29,277 nt of DNA from contig JAMCZP010000181.1 in NCBI GenBank assembly GCA_023485185.1, forward strand, positions 1-29,277, written 5' to 3'. This stretch comes from Gammaproteobacteria bacterium. Its GTDB lineage: Bacteria > Pseudomonadota > Gammaproteobacteria > Pseudomonadales > Halomonadaceae. Under the pieces are notes generated by a model. That model did no database searches and was not told the DNA's origin. It worked only from the letters and a program-made list of their open reading frames with translations. This document shows positions 1-10,916 of this stretch, piece after piece (position 1 is the first letter of the stretch; each line of letters opens with the position of its first letter). A program made the position numbers and the translations under genes.

Positions 1-150
1 TTGAGTTATGCATATCTATCAATGTTAACAAGCTCAGCGACAGACTGCCCCCTGCTGTTTCACTAAGCTGTGTGCACATTTTTCAGCTCTATTTTTTCCG
101 CTATATTTACGACGTACGATCAGTTATGGCTATGAGAAGGATCTCATCCA

Positions 151-780
151 ATGGAATGGCTTAACGATAACGCCCAGGCAATTTCCGCCGTCGCAAGTGT
201 TTGCACGCTGCTTGTATGGATATTCTATGCCCAGTTGCTTTATAACGGCTACGTTCGCCAGCGTCGCCCGCGGATCATTATTAATCGCGGTAAAGGAATA
301 GGCACTGAAGCGCTCTGCTTAGTTAGTAATATGAGTAGCGAGGCTATCTATATTCAACATTTAGAGGCCATTCTGCATACTCGACAAGGCAGCTACTCGC
401 TTGATGTTGTTGAGTACCAACAGCAAGGCGACGAACAGGAAGAAGATAGCTACCGCACCCATCAAGGCCCGCTTGCTTCAGGGGATTATCTGCACATCCA
501 ATCGTTTGGCAATATTGTCAGCCAGGTCAAACAGCATTGGAAACTCGAAGATGACTTGCTCCATGGGCATAACATTCAGCTCGAAATTCGCGTGATCGCT
601 ATTTACGGCTCTGAAGATATGCCAATGGGAGCTTCGCGCAATTTTAACCTAGATTTAAATGCATCGCCCAATCACCAACTCATACCCGCTAGCGTGGATA
701 CGCATCGGCTTAATACTCGTAGTCAACGCAAGCGTGTGCTGAAATGGGCAAAAGAAATTGAAACCCATAAAGCACGTTAA
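151..780 (+). CDS. Hypothetical membrane-anchored protein, 209 aa
   Basis: I do not recognise the family. Residues about 8-33 form one hydrophobic segment (Ala/Val/Leu/Trp-rich) followed by a positive stretch YVRQRRPR, which suggests a single N-terminal helix with the remaining ~170 residues in the cytoplasm. The soluble part alternates short beta-like stretches and ends in a basic tail (RSQRKRVLKWAKEIETHKAR). The ATG is preceded by AGAAGG at a normal distance (135-140), so the start is well supported. It is followed 48 bases later by the barrel-like gene on the same strand, so the two may be cotranscribed. Function cannot be stated from sequence. Confidence 0.75.
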   Translation: MEWLNDNAQAISAVASVCTLLVWIFYAQLLYNGYVRQRRPRIIINRGKGIGTEALCLVSNMSSEAIYIQHLEAILHTRQGSYSLDVVEYQQQGDEQEEDSYRTHQGPLASGDYLHIQSFGNIVSQVKQHWKLEDDLLHGHNIQLEIRVIAIYGSEDMPMGASRNFNLDLNASPNHQLIPASVDTHRLNTRSQRKRVLKWAKEIETHKAR

Positions 781-828
781 ACTCCTTCATTAACAGGCGG
801 CAAAGCACGCTACTATTGAGTACTCTCG

Positions 829-1815
829 ATGCATAAAATGATAACGTTCTGCTGGCTTGGCTTAATGACTTCACTCGCCACCAATGCTTATGCTGAAGAG
901 GAAGATAGCGACTTACCTGAGTGGGCTGAAGAGCGCGTAGAGCCATTTCGTGAAAGCGTAGGCAATTGGGTCGATAATACCTCACGTCGCATTGATGGTT
1001 TTTTTGGTACTGACGATCATATGCAGGTTGCCAACGAATCCTATCTACGCCTGGGGCAAGAAATTGACTGGATGGAGGGAGAGGGGACCAGCGGTGATAT
1101 CAATCTTCGTTACCGTATTGACCTTCCCACGTCAGAAGATCGTTTGCGCTTAGTTATTGAGAGTGGCCCAGAAGAGTCTCAAGGCACGCTCGAAGAGCAA
1201 GGCTCGGGAAGATTAGCGAATGATCAACGTGACCGTAGCAGCTCCACACTGGGCCTAGACTGGTTAGAGAGCCGCGACAAACGTGAAAACTGGAGCAACC
1301 GAGTCGGTGCCGGTGTTCGGCTAAGATTTCCCATAGATCCGTACGTACGATTTACCAGCGAGCGGCTATGGCAACTTGGCGATGGGCCTTGGCATTTGGA
1401 GTCTCACAACCGGGTGTCATGGTTTAACAATGAAGGCTACTCAGCACGGACACGCTGGGATGTTGGCCGTCCCTTAAGTGAAAACCGTCATTTACGCTTT
1501 ATTTCAAACGTGCAATGACGTGAGGAAGAAGACACGCTTGAATACAGTGAAGTTGCTGAAATTAACCATCGCATCAATCGACGTAGCGCACTTCGCTACT
1601 CTGCCATTGCGATAGGCGAAAGCATTTCCAACCCGCGCATGACCAATTATTACCTGCAAACGCGCTATCGCCGTGATGTTCACAAAGGGATTTTATTTGC
1701 CGATGTGATTCCAGAGCTCCACTTTCAGCGCGACGTCAGCTATGACCCTCGCTGGGCGATGACGCTACGTCTGGAAATGTATTTCCAGCGCGAAATCAGT
1801 CGCGACTATTTTTAA
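829..1815 (+). pseudogene. Outer-membrane beta-barrel-like protein interrupted by an in-frame TGA
   Basis: The frame opens with a signal peptide (MHKMITFCWLGLMTSLATNAYA, cleavage likely after AYA), then an acidic region and a long run of alternating aromatic/charged strands typical of a small outer-membrane barrel. Codon 230 is TGA (1516-1518). Past it, the same frame stays open for 98 more codons of the same character and ends at TAA 1813-1815 with the residues REISRDYF. A terminal Phe is the usual BAM recognition residue, so the part needed for membrane insertion lies after the stop. The context (Asn-Val-Gln-stop-Arg-Glu-Glu) fits a lost Trp codon (TGG to TGA). The truncated product would have 229 residues. 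Either ATG 829 or ATG 838 could start it; neither has a strong Shine-Dalgarno sequence. No specific family is recognised. Confidence 0.7.
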
Positions 1816-1851
1816 TTCCATTTTTAATACAATGGCGTTAATAGCATTGCC

Positions 1852-1883
1852 GGGAGGCAGGCAGCTTTGGCTCGCCACCTCCC
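1852..1883. terminator. Possible hairpin between convergent genes
   Basis: GGGAGG (1852-1857) can pair with CCTCCC (1878-1883), with further GGC/GCC pairing inside. It sits between the convergent barrel-like gene and the reductase. There is no clear T tract on either strand, so its role as a terminator is only a guess. Confidence 0.25.
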
Positions 1884-1940
1884 ACAACTCGCAATAGACA
1901 ACTAGCCCCAATAGATAGCTAGGTTAGCGCTAGCAGTTTA

Positions 1941-2702
1941 TCAAAGCCGTAAACCGCCATCGCACTCAATAATACGACCAGTGAAATAGTCATTCTCAAC
2001 GATAAAGGCGACGCTCTGGGCAATATTATCAGGCTCACCTAAGCGTTTTAGCGGCACGTTAGAGGAGATGCGCTCCAACATATCAGGCCGCATAGCAGCA
2101 GTCATCTCGGTTGCAACAAACCCAGGCGCCACGGTGCCGGTACGAATTCCATAACGCGCCAGCTCTTTACTCCAAGTGACCGTAAGCGCATGTACGCCTG
2201 CCTTGGCAGCCGCATAATTACTCTGCCCCGCATTGCCCGCACGAGAGATACTAGAGATATTGACAATCACCCCTTCGTGCCCTGCTTCAATCATCTGAGT
2301 CGCCGCCTCACGGCCACATAAGAAAACACCGGTTAAATTAACATCGATAACGCTCTGCCAGGATGCCAATGACATGCGTTTTTCTACATGGCCATCTTTA
2401 GCTTTAACCAGAAGCGCATCCTGAGTAATACCGGCATTATTGATGCAGCCACTGACGGGCCCCATGCGCTCAGCAATATCGCTAAACGCTTGGATCACGG
2501 ATGCTTCTTCTGCAACGTTCACAACAAACGCTTGGGCATTAATACCCTCTGCGGCAAGTTGGGATACGGCTTGATCAAGTGAGTCAGCGCTCATATCCAA
2601 TAGCGCCATACGTGCGCCCTGCTTTCCTAATCGCAGTGCCATGGCATAACCCAGGCCTCGCGCACCACCGGTGACGGCGATCACTTTATCGGCAAGTATC
2701 AT
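1941..2702 (-). CDS. SDR-family oxidoreductase, FabG-like (3-oxoacyl-ACP reductase type)
   Basis: This is a classical short-chain dehydrogenase/reductase of 253 residues, the usual FabG length. It has the cofactor motif TGGARGLG (residues 11-18), the NNAG motif (88-91), Asn122, and the catalytic set Ser150, Tyr163 and Lys167 in NISS...SNYAAAK. Asp36 at the end of the second strand would favour NAD over NADP in many SDRs, although that is inference. The start is supported by AAGGAG upstream on the minus strand. It stands alone, divergent from fxsA, and not in a fab operon, so the housekeeping fabG is probably elsewhere. A FabG4-type or acetoacetyl-CoA reductase-like role is possible; the substrate cannot be read from the sequence. 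Confidence 0.85.
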   Translation of the reverse strand: MILADKVIAVTGGARGLGYAMALRLGKQGARMALLDMSADSLDQAVSQLAAEGINAQAFVVNVAEEASVIQAFSDIAERMGPVSGCINNAGITQDALLVKAKDGHVEKRMSLASWQSVIDVNLTGVFLCGREAATQMIEAGHEGVIVNISSISRAGNAGQSNYAAAKAGVHALTVTWSKELARYGIRTGTVAPGFVATEMTAAMRPDMLERISSNVPLKRLGEPDNIAQSVAFIVENDYFTGRIIECDGGLRL

Positions 2703-2821
2703 TATTAACTCCTTACGGCAGATAATTCAGCTTTATTGTGCATTGCAGCATAGAGCAAACATAGAACAAATAGCGATAAAAATCGAGCTATTCCCTAGCA
2801 GCAACACTCAACTCTAGCTGC

Positions 2822-2851
2822 TTGTTATTGGCATTTCTGGCACAATATTAT
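2822..2851 (+). promoter_or_regulatory. Candidate sigma-70 promoter of fxsA
   Basis: TTGTTA (2822-2827) and TATTAT (2846-2851) are separated by 18 bases and lie about 50 bases before the fxsA start. This is a reasonable but imperfect match; no experiment supports it. Confidence 0.4.
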
Positions 2852-2903
2852 GCAATTACAACTGGTGTTGAGCCGCTTTTATTAGCGTTTATTGGAGTCA
2901 GTC

Positions 2904-3428
2904 ATGCCCATTCTTATTTCCATATCTCTATTTACCCTGCTTGATTTTGTTATTCTTTTTTCAATTGGAAGTCAAATAGGTTTGTTAACAACCTTGCTTC
3001 TAGTGCTGGGCACCGGCTTCGCGGGACTACATCTGATTCGTAAGGAAGGCGTCTCTACACTGGCTCGTGCGCGCCAACGTATGCAGGTGGGTGAGCTTCC
3101 CTCAAGCGAACTATTCACCGGCGCGGCACTGATCTTTGGCGGTGCGCTGTTAATGGCTCCGGGCTTTTTATCCGATGCACTAGGGCTTGCATGCCTAATA
3201 CCGAGCGCCCGCCAGTTACTGTTTAAAGCCCTTACCTGGTTGGGGCTGAAAACCGTCGTTGGTAAACAGCAAGGGCCACATGCCTCCTCTACCCACTCCT
3301 ATACATCCGAGGAGCGTGTTGATGAGGCATTTAAAGACGCCAACTCACAAGACGCTTCATCGGCTTACCAGGAAGGCCCTATTGAGGGAGACTTTATTAG
3401 TCGTGATGAGCCTTCTCGTCGCCGCTAA
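2904..3428 (+). CDS. fxsA: FxsA family membrane protein
   Basis: This inner-membrane protein has 174 residues. Hydrophobic helices at about 4-22, 25-45 and 73-95 enclose the FxsA-type core, with GTGFAGLHLIRKEG after the second helix and MAPGFLSDALGLACLIP in the third. A hydrophilic tail follows. E. coli FxsA is known as a suppressor of F-factor exclusion of phage T7. I chose ATG 2904 (MPILISISL) because GGAG lies 6 bases upstream; the TTG at 2892 is in frame but has no better signal. As in E. coli, it lies directly upstream of groES, but the heat-shock promoter between them means groE need not depend on fxsA transcription. Confidence 0.85.
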   Translation: MPILISISLFTLLDFVILFSIGSQIGLLTTLLLVLGTGFAGLHLIRKEGVSTLARARQRMQVGELPSSELFTGAALIFGGALLMAPGFLSDALGLACLIPSARQLLFKALTWLGLKTVVGKQQGPHASSTHSYTSEERVDEAFKDANSQDASSAYQEGPIEGDFISRDEPSRRR

Positions 3429-3481
3429 GCCCCGTTTCGAAAATAAATACACAAAAAAAGCAATTTTTTATTGCCTCCCCC

Positions 3482-3510
3482 CTTGAAAGGCCACCTGCAG
3501 CCCCCATTTT
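3482..3510 (+). promoter_or_regulatory. Sigma-32 (RpoH) heat-shock promoter of groESL
   Basis: The -35 element is CTTGAA (3482-3487) inside CCCCCCTTGAAA, and the -10 element is CCCCATTTT (3502-3510), with a 14-base spacer. This is a very close match to the E. coli sigma-32 consensus, including the C tract before CTTGAA seen at E. coli groE. No CIRCE inverted repeat (TTAGCACTC-N9-GAGTGCTAA) is present, so HrcA control is not indicated. The expected 5' leader is about 165 bases. Confidence 0.85.
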
Positions 3511-3580
3511 TCAGGCAGCACATAAATTCGGTGGCTGACTCTTACAGACGCATTCTTGAAGAGCAGTTGCCATTAACAAG

Positions 3581-3655
3581 GAAGACCGTAAGGTCTTCAC
3601 TTCTCGCGGCGCAGCAGTCCCACGAGAACTTTTTAGCGAACCGCCCTACCAGGGC
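3581..3655 (+). promoter_or_regulatory. Structured 5' leader of groESL mRNA
   Basis: Three hairpins lie in tandem in the predicted leader. The first is perfect: GAAGACC (3581-3587) and GGTCTTC (3592-3598) closed by the GNRA-type loop GTAA. The second pairs TTCTCG (3601-3606) with CGAGAA (3623-3628) and is followed by CTTTTT. The third pairs GCCCT (3643-3647) with AGGGC (3651-3655), 12 bases before the groES AGGAG. They may stabilise the mRNA or affect translation; this is not shown. Confidence 0.4.
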
Positions 3656-3680
3656 TTCAACCATACTCAGGAGAACGTGA

Positions 3681-3974
3681 ATGAATATCCGTCCTTTGCA
3701 CGATCGTGTCATCGTCCGTCGCGTTGAAGAAGAGCAGAAAACCGCTGGCGGCATCGTGCTTCCGGGCAATGCACAAGAGAAACCGACGCGTGGAGAAGTA
3801 CTTGCTGTCGGTAATGGCCGCATTCTCGAAAATGGCGATGTCCGTCCTCTCGACGTTAAAGTTGGCGATAACGTGATCTTTAAAGATGGCTACGGTGTCG
3901 AGAAACAGAAAGTCGACGGCGAAGAAGTCTTGATCATGAGCGAAGCCGATATTCTTGCGGTTGTTGAAGGCTAA
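3681..3974 (+). CDS. groES: Co-chaperonin GroES
   Basis: At 97 residues this is the standard GroES length. It starts [20 protein letters not shown] and contains the mobile loop ([12 protein letters not shown], about residues 20-31) that contacts GroEL. The ending is [15 protein letters not shown]. It forms the heptameric lid of the cytosolic GroEL chamber and assists ATP-driven folding. AGGAG lies 8 bases before the ATG. groEL follows after 83 bases on the same strand, forming the usual bicistronic operon driven by the sigma-32 promoter. Confidence 0.98.
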   Translation: MNIRPLHDRVIVRRVEEEQKTAGGIVLPGNAQEKPTRGEVLAVGNGRILENGDVRPLDVKVGDNVIFKDGYGVEKQKVDGEEVLIMSEADILAVVEG

Positions 3975-4045
3975 CAGTCGTTGCTGCTCACATTTGACTG
4001 ATGAGCACCTCGATTATTTACTTTCACGTTTTGCATTCAATTTAG

Positions 4046-5701
<1,656 letters not shown>

Positions 5702-5747
5702 TACACCCCTGAGCCCTCTGCTCAAGACTGCTAGTAAAAGTAGTCAT

Positions 5748-5776
5748 CAACAACCCCGCCTTGTGCGGGGTTGTTG
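5748..5776 (+). terminator. Rho-independent terminator of groESL
   Basis: A perfect 12-bp stem, CAACAACCCCGC (5748-5759) with GCGGGGTTGTTG (5765-5776), has a 5-base loop and is followed by CATTT. It lies 47 bases after the groEL stop. The T tract is short, but the stem is long and GC-rich at its top. Confidence 0.8.
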
Positions 5777-5876
5777 CATTTAAGGCCTGCTGCTTTACGC
5801 AGTTTGATCCCCCAATGCGCTGGGCTTGCATGGTATCATCGGCGCGATTTTTTTAAGCTACCGGGCTGATTAGCGC

Positions 5877-6608
5877 ATGTTGCAGCATATCCGTATCGTA
5901 CTCGTACAGACCTTCCACCCAGGTAATATTGGGGCTGCCGCGCGGGCAATGAAAACCATGGGCTTAACTGAGCTGGTGCTGGTTAACCCACGGATGTTTC
6001 CTGATGAAGAGGCAACGCGATTAGCGGCGGGCGCTACCGATGTGCTTGAAAGCGCACGTGTAGTTGGCTCACTGGACGAGGCGGTGGTTGACTGTATCCA
6101 AGTCGTTGGTGCCAGTGCGCGGCTACGCAGCCTACCCTTGCCGCATTTTAACGAGCCTGATGAGATGGCGGCAGACGTTATCCAGAATGCCCAAACCGCA
6201 CCGGTGGCACTGGTGTTTGGCCGTGAGCGTTCAGGCCTAACCAATGATGAGATCCGCTGCTGCACCCATCAAGTTAGCATTCCCGCCAACCCTGATTACG
6301 GCATTCTGAATTTATCTCAAGCGGTGCAGATTTTGGCGTACGAAGTACACCGCGCTTGGCGTAAAGGTGAGAATAGCGGCTTCAGCTACCAGCGCCCGCT
6401 GGAGGCAACACCACCCAACCGTGAACAGTTCTTACACTTTCAGGCGCATCTGGGACGTTTAATGCAGGAGAGCGGCTTTTTAACCCAGCCACACGCGCGC
6501 ACCGAAGAGCAGTTGCAAGCCCTCTTCGCCCGCGCCCAGCCCAGCCGCAAAGAGCTTTCGCTGTTGCGTGGGCTATTAAGTGCGTTTGAAAGCCACCTGC
6601 CGAAGTAG
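5877..6608 (+). CDS. trmJ: tRNA (cytidine/uridine-2'-O-)-methyltransferase TrmJ
   Basis: The N-terminus MLQHIRIVLVQTFHPGNIGA closely resembles E. coli TrmJ (MLQNIRIVLVETSHTGNMG). TrmJ is a SPOUT-class enzyme that 2'-O-methylates C32/U32 in tRNA anticodon loops using S-adenosylmethionine. The knotted SAM-binding region is visible as ALVFGRERSGLTNDEI (about 107-122) and ILNLSQAVQILAYE (about 143-156). At 243 residues it matches the family. In E. coli it precedes iscR; here it stands alone after the groEL terminator and is followed by a bidirectional terminator. A generic TrmH/SpoU annotation is the only alternative. Confidence 0.92.
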   Translation: MLQHIRIVLVQTFHPGNIGAAARAMKTMGLTELVLVNPRMFPDEEATRLAAGATDVLESARVVGSLDEAVVDCIQVVGASARLRSLPLPHFNEPDEMAADVIQNAQTAPVALVFGRERSGLTNDEIRCCTHQVSIPANPDYGILNLSQAVQILAYEVHRAWRKGENSGFSYQRPLEATPPNREQFLHFQAHLGRLMQESGFLTQPHARTEEQLQALFARAQPSRKELSLLRGLLSAFESHLPK

Positions 6609-6628
6609 TGATTTAATCGAGCACGATC

Positions 6629-6659
6629 AAAAAAGGGCCAACAGCGTTGTCCCTTTTTA
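6629..6659. terminator. Bidirectional terminator between trmJ and the permease
   Basis: AAAAAGGG (6630-6637) pairs with CCCTTTTT (6651-6658), and CAAC/GTTG pairs inside around a short AGC loop. The A and T tracts let it work on either strand for the two convergent genes. Confidence 0.8.
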
Positions 6660-6702
6660 TATTTCTCAAATAGTTTTTTAAACAGTTTTTAAAACAGACC
6701 CT

Positions 6703-8046
6703 TTAGAGCATCATCGCGGCTAACCAACCAAAGCCCACTAACGGGATGTTGTAGTGCAGAAATGTCGGCACCACGCTGTCCCACATATGATCGTGCTGAC
6801 GATCAACGTTCAGGCCTGACGTTGGCCCTAAGGTTGAATCCGAGGCTGGTGAGCCAGCATCACCCAACGCAGCCGCGGTGCCCACCAGTACGACCGTCGC
6901 CATGGGCGAAAAGCCGAACTGAACCGCCAGAGGCACAAAGATGGCGGCAATAATCGGAATGGTCGAGAAAGACGAGCCGATACCCAGGGTAATAAATAAC
7001 CCAACCAGCAGCATTACCAACGCCGCCAAACCACGGTTATCGCCAAAGATTGCAAACGCACCAGAAACCAAAGCATCAATTTCACCGGTGGTTTTCATGA
7101 CTTCGGCAAAGCCCGCCGCTGAAATCATAATAAAACCGATCAGCGCCATCATGCGCATACCGCTGGTGAACAGATCGTCCGCTTCGCGCCACTTAAAAAT
7201 ACCGCCCAGCGACAGTAAACCAATGCCCACCAAGCCACCCAGTATCATTGAACCGCTATACAGCTGCAGGCCGAGGGCCGCGACAATCGCCACTCCGGAC
7301 ATTACCAGACCCAGCATGTGCGGCTTTGCAGGCGTATGACCCTCAGAAACATTGGCAGCAATATCCTGGGCCTGATAGTCGCGGGGGCGTCGGTAACTCC
7401 ATAGCAGTGCAACTATGAGGCCGAGCGCCATACCGCCTACCGGGATAGCCATGGCCATGGGCACCATCCCACGGGTGATTTCCAATCCCAACGGTTCACC
7501 CGCGCTGTTTAAGTTAGCCAATAAAATATCGTTTAGAAAAATTGCCCCAAAGCCCACTGGCAATAGCATATAAGGCGCGGTTAGACCGAACGTCAGCGCG
7601 CACGCCACTGCACGTCGATCCAGTCTCAAACGATTCATCACGGTTAACAGCGGCGGGATCAGCACCGGTATAAAGGCGATATGTACCGGGATAGCGTTTT
7701 GTGAAGAGATTGCCACCAGCAAAACGGCCGTTAGCAGCAGCATTTTGACCCGCGCTTGGTGTGCCGCGGTTGTTTCCTTGCCTAGCAGTGTTATCAAGCG
7801 GTTCGCCAGCATATCCGGCAAGCCAGAGCGCGAAATAGCCACCGCAAAAGCGCCTAACGTAGCGTAAGCCAGTGCCACCTGGGCGCCACCTCCCACACCT
7901 TCATTAAAAGCATCCAGCGTTTGCTCAAGCGACAAACCGCCCACCAAGCCACCAACCAAGGCGCCCACCACAAGCGCGAACACTACCGAGACACGGGCCA
8001 GCGACAGCGCCACCATCACCAGCACCGCAAGAATTACTGCATTCAT
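6703..8046 (-). CDS. Na+/H+ antiporter family permease (NhaC/YuiF-like)
   Basis: This 447-residue integral membrane protein has about 11-12 hydrophobic helices. The start [20 protein letters not shown] and repeated glycine-rich segments ([60 protein letters not shown]) are typical of the NhaC-related family that includes B. subtilis YuiF. Members are annotated as Na+/H+ antiporters, although YuiF-type proteins have been proposed to carry histidine or other amino acids, so the substrate is open. It is transcribed away from the GntP-type permease, with which it shares a 208-base upstream region in which I see no clear regulatory element. Confidence 0.75.
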   Translation of the reverse strand: MNAVILAVLVMVALSLARVSVVFALVVGALVGGLVGGLSLEQTLDAFNEGVGGGAQVALAYATLGAFAVAISRSGLPDMLANRLITLLGKETTAAHQARVKMLLLTAVLLVAISSQNAIPVHIAFIPVLIPPLLTVMNRLRLDRRAVACALTFGLTAPYMLLPVGFGAIFLNDILLANLNSAGEPLGLEITRGMVPMAMAIPVGGMALGLIVALLWSYRRPRDYQAQDIAANVSEGHTPAKPHMLGLVMSGVAIVAALGLQLYSGSMILGGLVGIGLLSLGGIFKWREADDLFTSGMRMMALIGFIMISAAGFAEVMKTTGEIDALVSGAFAIFGDNRGLAALVMLLVGLFITLGIGSSFSTIPIIAAIFVPLAVQFGFSPMATVVLVGTAAALGDAGSPASDSTLGPTSGLNVDRQHDHMWDSVVPTFLHYNIPLVGFGWLAAMML

Positions 8047-8254
8047 GGAAATCCCTAGAGCTATTAAGAGGTCATTAACGGCGAAGGGAGCGGATTTTAG
8101 CAGATTAAAATGGCAAACCTAAGACTAAGGTTTACCCTTCACATATTGCTACTTTAGTCGATATGCTCTTGCTGCGGCGCACCATGCTGCCTACCATCCC
8201 CTCTTTTGCATGTATATCCGGCATCACTACTTTACTCTTTGCTTAGGAGCTCGC

Positions 8255-9649
8255 ATGAGCATACTTGCCATTGTTATTTCTCTGCTGCTATTGATGTTCC
8301 TCGCCTACCGAGGAATTTCGGTACTGCTGCTGGCACCACTGATGGCGAGTTTGGCGGTGCTGCTTTCAGGGGACGCCGCGTTTTTATTGCCGATCTACAC
8401 CGACACTTTTATGAGTGCGCTGGGCAACTACGTTATCCAGTTCTTCCCGCTATTTTTATTAGGCGCGCTGTTTGGGCAATTAATGGCCGACTCGGGTGCC
8501 GCGCAGTCGATTGCCAACGGCATCGTCAAAAAACTCGGCACTCACCACGTCGTACTCACCGTGGTCATGGCCTGCGCAATATTGACCTATGGGGGTGTAT
8601 CGCTATTCGTGGTTGCGTTTGCTATTTACCCGATCAGTCGTGAGCTGTTTCGCAGCGCCAATGTGCCTAAGCGTCTAATCCCAGCCTCCATTGCGCTAGG
8701 TGCCTTCACCTTCACCATGACCGCGTTGCCAGGCACGCCGGCAATACAAAACGCGATTCCCATCCCCTATTTCGAAACCAATAGTTTTGCAGCGCCTGGA
8801 CTCGGCATTATTGCCGGGCTGATCATGCTTGGCTTGGGTACTTTCTACCTGCAATCACGGGTCAAAAAAGCAGCGCAAAACGGCGAAGGCTATGGCCAAC
8901 ATACAGAACGTGAAGTGGATCCTAACGAAGAAAGTACCCCCACCACGGTCATGGCACTGCCGCTGGCCCTGATACCCATAGTGATGGTTATTGGCCTGAA
9001 CGCACTGTTTACCTACGGGGTATTTCCAGCCATCGATTTAAGCTTTATTAGCGACGAGTTTGAAAATGTTTCCCCATCCGGTCAAAGCGGTCTATGGGCC
9101 ATTTTAATCGCCCTTCTCAGTGCCTCGACATGGTTAATCATCACCCGCTGGAAGCATTGGCTGGATCTTAAAGCGAGTATCAACAAGGGCTGCTTTGGTT
9201 CACTTTTGCCCATTTTCAACACTGCCTCAGAGGTGGGTTATGGTGCTGTCATTGCCAGCATGGCGGGCTTTGCAATTATTCGTGATTCGGTGCTGACAGC
9301 ATTTCCCGGCAATCCTTTAATTTCAGAAGCCATGGCAATGAGTGTATTAGCCGGGATCACCGGCTCCTCTTCCGGTGGGCTCTCGATTGCGCTAGAAACC
9401 CTGGGCAGTGAATATCTCGCTATGGCCCAAGAAGCGGGGATTAATCCAGAGCTGATGCACCGCGTAGCCACATTGGCAGCGGGTGGTATGGATACCCTTC
9501 CCCACTCAGGCGCCGTTATTACCCTATTAGCCATTTGCGGCCTTACCCACCGCCAGTCATACGCCAATGTGGCGATGGTGACTATCGTGCTACCGATCAC
9601 GGCGCTGATTAGTGTTATTGCACTCGGCACTCTATTTGGCAGCTTCTAA
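8255..9649 (+). CDS. GntP family permease (organic-acid:H+ symporter type)
   Basis: This 464-residue carrier has about 12 transmembrane helices and GntP-family features: an N-terminal FLAYRGISVLLLAPL segment, the motif TALPGTPAIQNAIP near residue 160, and a conserved end region GGMDTLPHSGAVITLL. The family imports gluconate, 3-hydroxybutyrate and related small organic acids with protons. The start ATG 8255 (MSILAIVIS) has AGGAG 5 bases upstream; the in-frame ATG 8210 would add 15 hydrophilic residues without an RBS. The substrate is not readable; no sugar-acid or ketone-body catabolic genes are adjacent. Confidence 0.8.
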   Translation: MSILAIVISLLLLMFLAYRGISVLLLAPLMASLAVLLSGDAAFLLPIYTDTFMSALGNYVIQFFPLFLLGALFGQLMADSGAAQSIANGIVKKLGTHHVVLTVVMACAILTYGGVSLFVVAFAIYPISRELFRSANVPKRLIPASIALGAFTFTMTALPGTPAIQNAIPIPYFETNSFAAPGLGIIAGLIMLGLGTFYLQSRVKKAAQNGEGYGQHTEREVDPNEESTPTTVMALPLALIPIVMVIGLNALFTYGVFPAIDLSFISDEFENVSPSGQSGLWAILIALLSASTWLIITRWKHWLDLKASINKGCFGSLLPIFNTASEVGYGAVIASMAGFAIIRDSVLTAFPGNPLISEAMAMSVLAGITGSSSGGLSIALETLGSEYLAMAQEAGINPELMHRVATLAAGGMDTLPHSGAVITLLAICGLTHRQSYANVAMVTIVLPITALISVIALGTLFGSF

Positions 9650-9707
9650 AAGCGCACAACGCATGAGATAGTAAGCTAACTGTAAGCCTGCAAATAAAGA
9701 GAACACC

Positions 9708-10916
9708 ATGGCTCTCGCTCGCAACCACGCGCTGCTGTTAATTATCTTAGGAAGTTTAGTTATCTCCACTGCCATGGGCTTACGCCATGGCTTTGGCCTA
9801 TTTATGGAGCCACTCAGCAGCGACCTGGGCTGGGGGCGTGGTGTATTTGCCTTTGCCATTGCCCTGCAAAACCTAGTGTGGGGCCTATCGCAACCCTTTA
9901 CTGGTGCACTGGCTGACCGATTCGGTGCGGCTAAAATTATCGTGATTGGCGGCCTACTCTATGCCCTGGGCTTGATGTTTATGAGCCTCTCCACCTCAGC
10001 GCTGGGCATGACGGTAAGCGCTGGGCTGTTGATTGGCCTTGGCCTTTCGGGCACCACGTTCTCAGTGATTTTAGGCGCTGTTGGCCGCGCAGTAGCGCCG
10101 GAAAAACGCAGTATGGCTATGGGGATCGTCAGTGCCGCAGGCTCGTTTGGGCAATTTGCCATGCTTCCCGGCACGCTTGGCTTGATCGAGTGGCTGGGCT
10201 GGGCGGCGGCGCTAATGGCGATGGCAGCGATTGCCACCCTTATCATTCCATTAGGCGCCATGCTGCGTGATAAACCTTCAGCCAAAACGTCAGCCGATTT
10301 AAGCCTTAAAGATGCACTTAACGAAGCCGCAGGCCAAAAAGGCTTCTGGCTACTCTGTTTAGGCTTTTTTGTCTGTGGCTTTCAGGTAGTGTTTATTGCC
10401 GTACACCTACCCGGCTACTTATTCGATAATGGCCTTGCTGTTCAGGTAGGAACAACGGTGTTGGCATTAGTCGGTCTATTTAATATCGTGGGTACCTATA
10501 CCGCAGGCTGGATGGGCGGCATTTGGTCCAAGCCTAAGCTGCTATCATGGCTCTACTTGATTCGTGGTGTGGTGATCACTGCGTTTGTGTTTTTGCCACT
10601 AAGCCCTATAAGTGCGTATGTATTTGGTATCGCGATGGGACTGTTATGGCTCTCCACCGTACCACTTACAAACGGCATCGTGGCGTCAGTCTTTGGTGTT
10701 CGCCATCTCTCGATGCTGGGCGGCATTGTATTTCTGTTTCACCAGCTAGGTTCCTTTATGGGTGTTTGGTTGGGCGGCTATTTTTATGATCTTACCGGCA
10801 ACTACAACACCGTATGGAAAATTGCCATTTTGCTCTCTCTCGTGGCCGCTGCACTACACTGGTATATCAGTGAGAAACCCCTTGAACGCAGCACATTAAC
10901 CAAGGTGATGCCATGA
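9708..10916 (+). CDS. MFS transporter, 12 helices
   Basis: This 402-residue major facilitator protein resembles the monocarboxylate/oxalate-formate type group. The start MALARNHALLLIILGSLVIS leads into helix 1, followed by the RHGFGLFMEPLSSDLGWGRG loop. The MFS motif A-like segment GALADRFGAAKII is between helices 2 and 3 (about 65-77). The second half repeats the fold. The substrate is unknown. The stop codon TGA overlaps the ATG of a 42-residue membrane peptide (ATGA), indicating translational coupling. It lies 58 bases after the GntP-type gene on the same strand and may share its transcript. Confidence 0.8.
   Translation: MALARNHALLLIILGSLVISTAMGLRHGFGLFMEPLSSDLGWGRGVFAFAIALQNLVWGLSQPFTGALADRFGAAKIIVIGGLLYALGLMFMSLSTSALGMTVSAGLLIGLGLSGTTFSVILGAVGRAVAPEKRSMAMGIVSAAGSFGQFAMLPGTLGLIEWLGWAAALMAMAAIATLIIPLGAMLRDKPSAKTSADLSLKDALNEAAGQKGFWLLCLGFFVCGFQVVFIAVHLPGYLFDNGLAVQVGTTVLALVGLFNIVGTYTAGWMGGIWSKPKLLSWLYLIRGVVITAFVFLPLSPISAYVFGIAMGLLWLSTVPLTNGIVASVFGVRHLSMLGGIVFLFHQLGSFMGVWLGGYFYDLTGNYNTVWKIAILLSLVAAALHWYISEKPLERSTLTKVMP

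Noticed and set aside
829..1815. TGA at 1516 as a selenocysteine codon
   Set aside because: No stem-loop of the required kind is evident just after the codon, no selenoprotein family fits, and a Trp to stop change explains it more simply.
3451..3477. A-rich/T-rich stretch after fxsA as a terminator
   Set aside because: The GCAAT/ATTGC stem has only 5 base pairs and no T tract after it.
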